Positions 1-5,197 of a stretch of 6,721 nt of DNA are shown here, piece by piece. The notes below the pieces were generated by a model. It did no database searches, was not told the origin of the DNA, and saw only the letters and a program-made list of their open reading frames with translations. Location: assembly GCA_002479785.1 (NCBI GenBank), contig DLPD01000030.1:1-6721 (forward strand). Reading direction: 5' to 3'. Numbering within the stretch: position 1 is the first letter of the stretch; each line of letters begins with the position of its first letter. A program made the position numbers and the translations under genes. The DNA is from Cytophagaceae bacterium UBA7467. Lineage in GTDB: Bacteria > Bacteroidota > Bacteroidia > Cytophagales > Spirosomataceae.

Positions 1-102
1 GTTTTCCACGCATTTATAGATGGCTTAGCCGTTTCAGATTCGATCAAGGCGGAATTGAAATTAATCTCACCGTTTAACTTCGTAGGCCGCGACGAAAACT
101 GA
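1..102 (+). CDS. purB: C-terminal end of probable adenylosuccinate lyase (partial)
   Basis: Frame 1 is open from the left edge and ends at TGA (100-102), leaving 33 residues. The tail contains FIDGLAVSD followed by IKAELKLISPFNFVG. A charged 'K-A-E-L' stretch followed by a 'PFNY/F-x-G' ending is how I remember the C-terminus of Bacteroidota adenylosuccinate lyases, which act twice in purine synthesis (release of fumarate from SAICAR and from adenylosuccinate). The catalytic domains lie outside the window, so the name rests on a short tail recalled from family knowledge, without a search. It is the only gene here ending in TGA. No clear intrinsic terminator follows it, so read-through into the next gene is possible. 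Confidence 0.55.
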   Translation, partial: VFHAFIDGLAVSDSIKAELKLISPFNFVGRDEN

Positions 103-105
103 TAA

Positions 106-266
106 GATAATAGATAATAGAGTAGAGAGTATAGAGTAGAGATGGTGAATGGTAAGTGGGAAATGGTGAATGTTCCTCCGGACTCATTCCCTACCCCTAC
201 CCACTGCCCACAGCCCACTGACAACTGCCCACTGACAACTGTCCACAGCCCACTGACAACTGCCCC
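106..266. repeat. Phased 7-base (heptad) repeat tract, 23 units
   Basis: The spacer between the purB-like gene and the VOC gene can be cut into 23 consecutive 7-base units from 106 to 266 without breaking register. Units 1-5 are of the GATAATA / GAGTAGA type, units 6-10 of the AATGGTG / AGTGGGA type, three central units (176-196) are degenerate, and the last ten (197-266) are CTGCCCA, CAGCCCA and CTGACAA variants. The 14-base block CCCACTGACAACTG occurs three times (214-227, 228-241, 249-262). The + strand has no C from 100 to 174. From 183 to 266 G occurs only at 206 and every seventh base up to 262. The two halves have some complementarity (AGTGGG 155-160 with CCCACT 200-205; GAATG 168-172 with CATTC 185-189), so an imperfect foldback is possible. 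Heptanucleotide tandem families are known from cyanobacteria (STRR sequences), and I believe similar tracts occur between genes in some Bacteroidota. Function is unknown. Confidence 0.85.
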
Positions 267-271
267 CTGAT

Positions 272-655
272 ATGAACCACCGCCTTATGCACATTGCCCT
301 CGTGGTAGCTGATTATGACGAAGCCATCGCTTGGTACACGCAGAAATTGGGTTTTACTTTAGTCGAGGATACTGTTTTAAGTGATGTGAAGCGGTGGGTG
401 CTAGTGCAACCTTCTGGTGAGGGCTCGTGTCAATTGTTGCTAGCAAAAGCGGCGACAGAGGAGCAAAAATCAAGAGTTGGAAATCAAACAGGAGGACGGG
501 TTTTCCTGTTCTTGCATACAGATGATTTTGAAAGAGATCATGCGAATTTAGTCGCTCAGGGGATTACGATTGTACGTGGTCCTAGTGAGGAAGAATATGG
601 TAAAGTGCTTGTATTCGCCGATTTATACGGGAATTTGTGGGATTTGATCGGTTAA
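272..655 (+). CDS. VOC-superfamily (glyoxalase/bleomycin-resistance fold) protein
   Basis: This 127-residue protein has the length and layout of a single-chain VOC protein made of two beta-alpha-beta-beta-beta modules. Module 1 opens with HIALVVADYDEAIAWYTQKLGF (about residues 7-28), the typical strand followed by a helix with 'A-x-x-W/F-Y'. Module 2 begins near FLFLHTDDFERDHANL (78-93) and closes with FADLYGNLWDLIG (115-127), the usual 'D-x-x-G-N-x-W-D-L' ending. Candidate metal ligands are H7, H82 and acidic D124, with Q54 at a position often occupied by a ligand. The substrate cannot be predicted; members include glyoxalases, dioxygenases and antibiotic-binding proteins. The ATG at 272 lies 5 bases after the heptad tract with no ribosome-binding site, and the second ATG at 287 (Met6) would still keep H7. 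No TAnnTTTG promoter is visible upstream, so it may be read from the purB-like gene. Its stop lies 3 bases before the trp promoter's -33 element. Confidence 0.85.
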   Translation: MNHRLMHIALVVADYDEAIAWYTQKLGFTLVEDTVLSDVKRWVLVQPSGEGSCQLLLAKAATEEQKSRVGNQTGGRVFLFLHTDDFERDHANLVAQGITIVRGPSEEEYGKVLVFADLYGNLWDLIG

Positions 656-658
656 AAT

Positions 659-688
659 TTTGATTTTACAGATTTCCCTCTACATTTG
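659..688 (+). promoter_or_regulatory. trp operon promoter, Bacteroidota type (-33 TTTG / -7 TAnnTTTG)
   Basis: TACATTTG at 681-688 is an exact match to the Bacteroidota -7 consensus TAnnTTTG. TTTG at 659-662 fits the -33 element, with an 18-base spacer, inside the 17-23 range I recall for Flavobacterium and slightly short of the Bacteroides optimum. If the -7 box is centred as in those systems, transcription would start near 692-694, only about 12-14 bases before the leader-peptide ATG at 706. The -33 element begins 3 bases after the VOC stop codon. Position directly ahead of the leader peptide and attenuator strongly favours this being the real operon promoter. Confidence 0.75.
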
Positions 689-705
689 TATCAAAAAACA
701 ACACA

Positions 706-747
706 ATGACAAAAGCAACATACAACAAAAACTGGTGGCAAGGATAA
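706..747 (+). CDS. trpL: trp operon leader peptide, 13 aa with tandem Trp
   Basis: ATG at 706 opens a 13-codon frame encoding MTKATYNKNWWQG, ending in TAA (745-747) with a second in-frame TAA directly after it (748-750). Codons 10 and 11 are both TGG (733-738). Two adjacent codons for the rarest amino acid in so short a peptide, ahead of a terminator hairpin and trpE, identify it as a regulatory leader whose translation is the sensor; the peptide itself probably has no function. The bases before the ATG are A-rich and contain no Shine-Dalgarno sequence, the usual pattern for Bacteroidota translation starts. The frame is too short for normal gene finders. It is assigned by context, not by homology to a known leader peptide. 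Confidence 0.88.
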   Translation: MTKATYNKNWWQG

Positions 748-805
748 TAATCCCTGAACAGTTTTGCTGTATGTACATGATATGTTTACGAAAGGCTTGC
801 TGTTC
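728..805 (+). promoter_or_regulatory. Competing pause hairpin (1:2) and antiterminator (2:3) strands
   Basis: Strand 1 and strand 2 pair as AAAACTG (728-734) with CAGTTTT (759-765), 7 bp, stacked on an inner stem where 739-745 pairs with 750-756 (one A/C mismatch) around the loop AATA (746-749). Strand 1 contains part of the Trp codons and the stop codon. Strand 2 also pairs with strand 3: GAACAGT (756-762) with GCTGTTC (799-805), 7 bp including one G-U, extendable after a small internal loop by 766-768 with 794-796. Strand 3 is the left arm of the terminator (791-803), so the antiterminator and terminator exclude each other. Pairings were found by eye; no folding energies were computed. The antiterminator is shorter and weaker than the terminator, so its efficiency is uncertain. 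Confidence 0.68.
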
Positions 806-823
806 CACAGTAAGCCTTTTTTT
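791..823 (+). terminator. Intrinsic terminator of the trp attenuator
   Basis: Bases 791-803 pair with 807-819 as a continuous 13-bp stem (GGCTTGCTGT against ACAGTAAGCC plus three A-T pairs at the base, one G-U at 799/811) around a three-base TCC loop. The right arm runs into a T run at 817-823. This is a strong rho-independent terminator placed 21 bases before the trpE ATG and downstream of the leader peptide. It cannot serve the VOC gene alone, because the trp promoter lies between them, although it would also stop any read-through from the VOC gene. Confidence 0.9.
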
Positions 824-844
824 ATTAATTTTGCCCTTTGAAAC

Positions 845-2254
845 ATGTCAAGCATACACATACGAACTTCACGGAAAACACTTTTGGCAGATACGCTTAC
901 GCCAATTGGGATCTTTTTGAAGATTCGCAAAAACTATAAGAATTCTGTCATCTTAGAATCGGCGGATTATCACGGCAAGGAACATGGCTTTTCGCACATT
1001 GCCTTTGATCCCGTGGCGCGCTTTGAGTTAACAGATTCGAAAGTCACCCAAACTTTTCCAGACGGAACACAAGAGAATTTCACCTTAGCTAATCGCCATG
1101 ATGCGGTTGCAGCGCTAAAAAGCTTTGCTGATCGATTTGACTTTAAGCAGGAAAAGGGCGATTCGCCCATGGCGAATGGACTTTTTGGCCACATCTCCTA
1201 TGATGCGGTGACTTATTTCGAGGATATCGAAATTCAGGCTAAAAATCCGGAATCAGAAATCCCGTCCATCCGATATTATGTGTACCGTTACGTGGTGGCG
1301 GTGAATCATTTTAATAACCAAATGAGCCTCTATGCGCACAGCTATGATGGTTCTGAGCCCTCCTTTGACACGATTACGTACTTATTGGACATGCCGCATT
1401 ATGCGACAGCGTCCTTCGCTCGTCAAGGAGAAGAGGTGAGTAATTTGACAGAAGATCAAACACGCGATATTGTCAATACCTGCATCAAACACTGTTTACG
1501 TGGGGACGTTTTCCAAATCGTACCTTCCAGACGTTTTGCTCAAAAATTCCAAGGCGATGATTTCCAAGTCTACCGTGCCCTTCGCTCGGTGAACCCGTCG
1601 CCTTATTTGTTCTATTTTGATTACGAGGAATACCGGATTTTTGGAGCTTCTCCGGAGAAGCAAATCAAGATTGACGGTTCCGTTGCGGAGATTCATCCGA
1701 TAGCGGGCACGTTTAGACGTTCCGGAGATGATGCGCGCGATGCGGAATTAGCCCAGGCTTTAATCGCAGATCCGAAGGAATCGGCAGAACATGTGATGTT
1801 AGTGGATTTAGCTCGGAACGATCTAAGTCGTTCGGCGGATAATGTGAAAGTGGAGACATTCAAGGAAGTTCAATTCTTCTCGCACGTGATTCACTTGGTT
1901 TCGAAGGTGACTGGACACTTACAAAAGGGGGTGAATCCATTGCAAATGGTAGCGGATACGTTTCCAGCCGGAACGTTAAGTGGTGCTCCTAAGCACAATG
2001 CAATGACGATTATTAACCGTCTAGAGCCGACTAATCGGGCTATCTATGGCGGGGCGATTGGTTTTATGGATTTTGAGGGCAATTTTAATCATGCCATCGC
2101 GATCCGTACGTTTTTGAGTAAAGGAGATACCTTATTTTTCCAAGCAGGCATGGGTGTAGTGGCGAAGTCTGTCGTGGAAAGTGAGATGCAGGAAATTCAC
2201 AATAAACTAGCCGCCTTGCGCAGAGCATTAGAGGTAGCAGAAAATTTAGGCTAA
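845..2254 (+). CDS. trpE: Anthranilate synthase component I
   Basis: TrpE joins ammonia to chorismate and eliminates pyruvate to give anthranilate, using ammonia supplied by TrpG. The 469 residues match the usual size. The N-terminal domain carries ILESADYHG (36-44), the counterpart of the LLES motif that binds tryptophan for feedback inhibition, and NPSPYLFYF (250-258) is the second inhibitor-site motif. The chorismate-binding domain shows PIAGTFRR (285-292), ESAEHVMLVDLARND (312-326) with acidic metal ligands, HVIHLVSKV (347-355) with H350 matching the catalytic His, and FPAGTLSGAPK (373-383). The usual 'GAG' near the end is GMG (435-437) here, and the following 'SVPESE' is SVVESE. An in-frame TGA at 839-841 makes ATG 845 the first possible start, and the protein begins as family members do. 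There is no Shine-Dalgarno sequence. Expression is expected to depend on the attenuator just upstream. Confidence 0.97.
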   Translation: MSSIHIRTSRKTLLADTLTPIGIFLKIRKNYKNSVILESADYHGKEHGFSHIAFDPVARFELTDSKVTQTFPDGTQENFTLANRHDAVAALKSFADRFDFKQEKGDSPMANGLFGHISYDAVTYFEDIEIQAKNPESEIPSIRYYVYRYVVAVNHFNNQMSLYAHSYDGSEPSFDTITYLLDMPHYATASFARQGEEVSNLTEDQTRDIVNTCIKHCLRGDVFQIVPSRRFAQKFQGDDFQVYRALRSVNPSPYLFYFDYEEYRIFGASPEKQIKIDGSVAEIHPIAGTFRRSGDDARDAELAQALIADPKESAEHVMLVDLARNDLSRSADNVKVETFKEVQFFSHVIHLVSKVTGHLQKGVNPLQMVADTFPAGTLSGAPKHNAMTIINRLEPTNRAIYGGAIGFMDFEGNFNHAIAIRTFLSKGDTLFFQAGMGVVAKSVVESEMQEIHNKLAALRRALEVAENLG

Positions 2255-2258
2255 GGAT

Positions 2259-2822
2259 ATGAAAGTGTTAGTGATAGATAATTACGATTCATTTGTGTAC
2301 AATTTGGTCTACCTGTTGAAGGAATTAGGCGCGGAGGTAGACGTGTTTCGCAATGATAAAATTTCCTTAGAGGAAGTGGGTAAATATGATCAAATCTTGT
2401 TATCGCCGGGTCCTGGGATTCCATCGGAGGCAGGGATCATGATGGATTTATTAAAGGAATATAAGTCGACCAAAAAAATCCTAGGCGTCTGCCTGGGACA
2501 TCAAGCCATTGCGGAGGCTTTTGGCTCTCAACTAAGCAATATGGGCGAGGTGTTACATGGGGTGACGACGGAATGCGTGGTGACGGATCCGACAGAACGA
2601 TTGTTCTTGGATATTCCCGCTCGCTTCGAAGTGTGCCGCTACCATTCCTGGACAGTCGTTCCATCGACTATGCCGAGTGAGCTTAAGATCACGGCGCATG
2701 ATGACAAAGGTTTTGTCTTAGCGGAGGCACATTCGAGATACGATGTGCGCGGGGTTCAATTCCACCCGGAGGCGTACTTAACGCAACACGGATTGCAAAT
2801 GATTAAAAATTGGATGAAATAA
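2259..2822 (+). CDS. trpG: Anthranilate synthase component II (glutamine amidotransferase)
   Basis: This 187-residue class I glutamine amidotransferase releases ammonia from glutamine and passes it to TrpE. It opens with VLVIDNYDSFVYNL (3-16), carries the oxyanion loop LLSPGPGIP (47-55), the nucleophile C78 in GVCLGHQAIA (76-85), and the His/Glu pair H169 and E171 in VQFHPEAYLT (166-175). All three catalytic residues are present. It is a stand-alone protein, not fused to TrpE or TrpD as in some bacteria. The gap to trpE is 4 bases, so translation is probably coupled. The similar PabA of folate synthesis cannot be excluded as a second role, because some TrpG proteins serve both pathways, but position between trpE and trpD fixes the main assignment. 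Confidence 0.96.
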   Translation: MKVLVIDNYDSFVYNLVYLLKELGAEVDVFRNDKISLEEVGKYDQILLSPGPGIPSEAGIMMDLLKEYKSTKKILGVCLGHQAIAEAFGSQLSNMGEVLHGVTTECVVTDPTERLFLDIPARFEVCRYHSWTVVPSTMPSELKITAHDDKGFVLAEAHSRYDVRGVQFHPEAYLTQHGLQMIKNWMK

Positions 2823-2825
2823 GTA

Positions 2826-3815
2826 ATGAAAGATATATTAAATAGAAGGGCTGCGGGAGAAGCATTATCAGAAAATGATGCAAGAGAGATTTTGCTGAGA
2901 ATTGGGCAAGGAGATATTAATCCAAGTCAAATCGCCGCATTTTTATCCTCTTATTGGTTTAACCCGATACAAGTGGATGAGCTGAAAGGTTTCGTTTCTG
3001 CGATGATGGAATTAGCTATTACGGTGGATTTGTCGGAATTTGATGCGATGGATGTGTGTGGAACAGGTGGAGATGGGAAAGATACCTTTAACATTTCGAC
3101 GACGTCCTCTTTCATTATCGTGGGTGCCGGCCAAAAAATCGCTAAACACGGCAATCACGGCGTGTCCTCTTCGGTGGGATCGTCGACAGTACTGGAGTTT
3201 TTAGGCTTAAAGTTTAACAATAACCCCAAGATCTTGAAACGCAAGATGGAAACGGCGGGAATGTGTTTCTTGCACGCACCTCTTTTCCACCCAGCGATGC
3301 GCTTCGTGGGTCCTATCCGCAAGGAATTAGGCATCAAGACGTTCTTTAATTTGTTAGGGCCTTTATTGAATCCTGCCAAAGTCAACAAGCAAATTTCCGG
3401 CGTTTATTCACCAGAAGCGTTCGCTTTATATGAAGGGTTTTTTACCGGTTCTGGCAAACAATACGGCATCGTTTATGCGGAAGATGGCTACGATGAAATT
3501 TCGTTAACCTCTGCCTTCCGTTTAACCACTCCGCAAGGGGCTGCGCTATACAATCCGGGTGACATTGGCTGTGATGTAGTCGCTCAATCTGAATTATTTG
3601 GCGGGTCTACGGCGGAGGCTTCAGCGAATATGTTGTATAAAATATTGCAACGCGAAGGCACACCAGCGCAAACCCAAGCAGTTTTAGCGAATGCTGGAGC
3701 TGGTTTGTTTGTCGCAGGTAAGGCAGGTAGTTTAGTAGAAGGATATGCTTTAGCGAAGGAATCCCTTGAAAGTGGTCGTGCTTTCCAGGCGTTCAAAAAA
3801 TTTATCATGGATTAA
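2826..3815 (+). CDS. trpD: Anthranilate phosphoribosyltransferase
   Basis: TrpD transfers the phosphoribosyl group of PRPP to anthranilate. The protein has 329 residues, normal for the stand-alone enzyme. A small helical N-terminal domain (about 1-70, with AAGEALSENDAREIL) is followed by the PRPP loop CGTGGDGKDTFNIST (78-92), KHGNHGVSS (107-115), R165 and the stretch KTFFNLLGPLLNP (171-183), and the metal-binding pair D223/E224 in GYDEIS (221-226). In many phyla the second motif reads KHGNR-x-x-SS-x-x-G; here the position after Asn is His and the Lys of 'SSKSG' is missing (SSSVG). I recall KHGNYGVSS as common in Bacteroidota, so this looks like a lineage variant, not damage. It starts 3 bases after the trpG stop. 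Confidence 0.96.
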   Translation: MKDILNRRAAGEALSENDAREILLRIGQGDINPSQIAAFLSSYWFNPIQVDELKGFVSAMMELAITVDLSEFDAMDVCGTGGDGKDTFNISTTSSFIIVGAGQKIAKHGNHGVSSSVGSSTVLEFLGLKFNNNPKILKRKMETAGMCFLHAPLFHPAMRFVGPIRKELGIKTFFNLLGPLLNPAKVNKQISGVYSPEAFALYEGFFTGSGKQYGIVYAEDGYDEISLTSAFRLTTPQGAALYNPGDIGCDVVAQSELFGGSTAEASANMLYKILQREGTPAQTQAVLANAGAGLFVAGKAGSLVEGYALAKESLESGRAFQAFKKFIMD

Positions 3816-3816
3816 G

Positions 3817-4599
3817 ATGAGCATATTAGACCAAATCATCGCCACCAAAAGGCAAGAAGTCGCCGCTTGCAAAGCACGCGTCTCGACTGCTCAGCTTGAA
3901 AAACAAGGTTTCTTCGCACGGGTATGCCATTCTTTGTCAATGTCATTGGTTCAGCCGGCTTCTACGGGAGTCATTGCTGAATTCAAGCGTAAATCACCTT
4001 CAAAAGGCATTATTAATGACCGCTTAGGGGTGGATGTGGTAACCAAAGGCTATGTGGAGGCGGGTGCGGCCTGTTTATCGGTGTTGACGGATGAATCCTA
4101 TTTTGGAGGAACTTATGCAGATTTTGATTTAGCAAGACGCACGAACCCTAATACCCCTATCTTGCGCAAAGACTTTATGATCGATGAGTACCAAATCATC
4201 GAAGCAAAGTCCATGGGCGCGGACGTAGTGCTATTGATTGCGGCAGCTTTAAGTCCTGCTGAAATCAAAACATTAGGAGGCCTAGCGCGTTCCTTAGGTA
4301 TGGAAACCTTGCTGGAAGTCCACGATCAAGAAGAATTAGATCGCTCATTGGGGGATTACATTTCGGTGGTAGGAGTGAATAACCGGAATTTGAAGAATTT
4401 CTCAGAGCAAAATGTGGAAGCCTCTAAAGTGTTGGCAGCTAAAATTCCGTCCCAATTCGTCAAGGTTTCGGAAAGTTGTATTTCAGGACCTGAGATCATT
4501 ACCGAATTAAAGACGTACGGTTACCGCGGATTTTTGATAGGCGAGAGCTTTATGAAGACCGATAACCCAGGAAAAGCGTTAAGCGACTTTATAAACTAA
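3817..4599 (+). CDS. trpC: Indole-3-glycerol-phosphate synthase
   Basis: TrpC closes the indole ring, converting CdRP to indole-3-glycerol phosphate with loss of CO2 and water. With the start at ATG 3817 the protein has 260 residues and begins MSILDQIIATKRQEV, as family members do. The frame is open further upstream to an ATG at 3766, but that would add 17 unusual basic residues and overlap trpD, so it is not used. The TIM barrel shows the active-site residues E55 and K57 in IAEFKRKSPSKG (53-64), LTDESYFGG (90-98), K118 in LRKDF (116-120), E167 in LLEVH (165-169), GVNNRNL (186-192), and the phosphate-binding VSES (217-220) and LIGESFM (240-246). The glycine normally following SES is a cysteine (C221). 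It is not fused to TrpF as in enterobacteria. One base separates it from trpD. Confidence 0.96.
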   Translation: MSILDQIIATKRQEVAACKARVSTAQLEKQGFFARVCHSLSMSLVQPASTGVIAEFKRKSPSKGIINDRLGVDVVTKGYVEAGAACLSVLTDESYFGGTYADFDLARRTNPNTPILRKDFMIDEYQIIEAKSMGADVVLLIAAALSPAEIKTLGGLARSLGMETLLEVHDQEELDRSLGDYISVVGVNNRNLKNFSEQNVEASKVLAAKIPSQFVKVSESCISGPEIITELKTYGYRGFLIGESFMKTDNPGKALSDFIN

Positions 4600-4601
4600 C
4601 T

Positions 4602-5195
4602 ATGAAGTGGAAAGTATGTGGCATGCGTGAACCAGAAAACATCCAAGAGGTGGCGGCTTTAGGGCCAGACTTCATGGGATTTATTTGGGCACCTAAATCG
4701 CCACGCTATGTGGGACCTGATTTTGTCATTCCGGCCTTACCAGTCAAAACGAAGGCGGTTGGCGTGTTTGTAAATGAAACGACTGACAACATTATCGCTT
4801 TATCGAAAAAAGCTGGTTTCTCGGCCGTGCAATTGCATGGAGAAGAGGGGCAAACAGAAATAAATGCTTTGCAAGCAGCCGGATTACAAGTGATCAAGGC
4901 AATCAGTGTAGCGGAGGCGTCGGATTTACATCTGTCTGACAAACCTGATTTCTATTTGTTTGATACGAAAAAAGGAGCTCAAGTAGGTGGAACAGGCGCG
5001 CATTTTGATTGGTCACTTTTAGTACATTATACCCTTGATATTCCCTATTTTTTAGCCGGCGGATTGCAGGCAGAGGATGTGGAAAAGGTGAAGGATTTTC
5101 CGGGCTTATATGCTTTGGACTTTAATAGTAAACTCGAAATACGTCCTGGATTCAAGGATGTCGAGCAAGTGAAAGAACTAGTAAAACAGCTATAA
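4602..5195 (+). CDS. trpF: Phosphoribosylanthranilate isomerase
   Basis: TrpF performs the Amadori rearrangement of phosphoribosylanthranilate to CdRP, the substrate of TrpC encoded just before it; TrpD supplies its substrate. The 197-residue length fits a stand-alone TIM-barrel TrpF. The start MKWKVCGMRE places the catalytic cysteine at C6. Further family marks are GFIWAPKSPRYV (26-37), AVGVFVNE (52-59), AVQLHGEE (75-82), the catalytic aspartate D121 in LFDTK (119-123), the phosphate-binding GGTGAHFDW (129-137) and FLAGGL (150-155), and the C-terminal RPGFKD (181-186). The usual 'D-x-S-S-G-V-E' before the last motif is DFNSKLE (173-179), which I recall as a common Bacteroidota form. Two bases separate it from trpC, with no ribosome-binding site in the gap. 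Confidence 0.95.
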   Translation: MKWKVCGMREPENIQEVAALGPDFMGFIWAPKSPRYVGPDFVIPALPVKTKAVGVFVNETTDNIIALSKKAGFSAVQLHGEEGQTEINALQAAGLQVIKAISVAEASDLHLSDKPDFYLFDTKKGAQVGGTGAHFDWSLLVHYTLDIPYFLAGGLQAEDVEKVKDFPGLYALDFNSKLEIRPGFKDVEQVKELVKQL

Positions 5196-5197
5196 AT

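Larger units (their letters stand above)
692..823 (+). promoter_or_regulatory. trp operon attenuator leader RNA
   Basis: From the inferred transcription start to the end of the T run is about 130 nt. It contains, in order, a short open frame with tandem Trp codons (706-747), two mutually exclusive upstream pairings (728-765 and 756-805) and an intrinsic terminator (791-823), followed 21 bases later by trpE. This is the textbook layout of ribosome-mediated transcription attenuation as in the enterobacterial trp operon. Expected behaviour: with little Trp-tRNA the ribosome stalls at 733-738, strand 1 is masked, strand 2 pairs with strand 3 and transcription continues. With ample Trp-tRNA the ribosome reaches the stop at 745-747, covers strand 2, and the terminator forms. 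The start coordinate is inferred from the promoter; the elements are read directly. Confidence 0.85.

Noticed and set aside
103..142. TAG/GAG triplets in the left part of the heptad tract, resembling TRAP-binding (G/U)AG repeats
   Set aside because: TRAP regulation belongs to Bacillus relatives, the triplets lie upstream of the VOC gene and not in the trp leader, and the 7-base periodicity explains them.
106..266. Heptad tract as a CRISPR array or insertion-sequence end
   Set aside because: Units are 7 bases with no unique spacers, and there is no transposase gene, terminal inverted repeat or target duplication in view.
771..778. Perfect palindrome ATGTACAT as a repressor operator
   Set aside because: Eight bases of AT-rich palindrome occur by chance, it lies inside the transcribed leader, and no TrpR-type operator is expected in this phylum.
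692..823. T-box riboswitch as an alternative for the trp leader
   Set aside because: The leader is only about 130 nt, shows no T-box core sequence or specifier hairpin, and has a clear leader peptide with tandem Trp codons.
660..920. Plus-strand open frame of 86 codons covering the trp leader region
   Set aside because: It overlaps the leader peptide, terminator and trpE start in another frame and contains the terminator hairpin; the residues resemble no family. Chance frame.
691..930. Minus-strand open frame of 79 codons opposite the leader and trpE start
   Set aside because: It lies antisense to the promoter-distal leader and trpE, and its residues have no recognisable domain; the leader and terminator explain this stretch better.
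2255..2258. AGGA-like sequence before trpG as a Shine-Dalgarno site
   Set aside because: It ends one or two bases before the ATG, too close to act, and the other junctions have nothing similar.
3766..3816. Longer trpC start at 3766
   Set aside because: It would overlap trpD by 50 bases and add 17 basic residues absent from family N-termini; ATG 3817 gives the standard MSILDQII start and matches the 1-4 base junction spacing of the operon.
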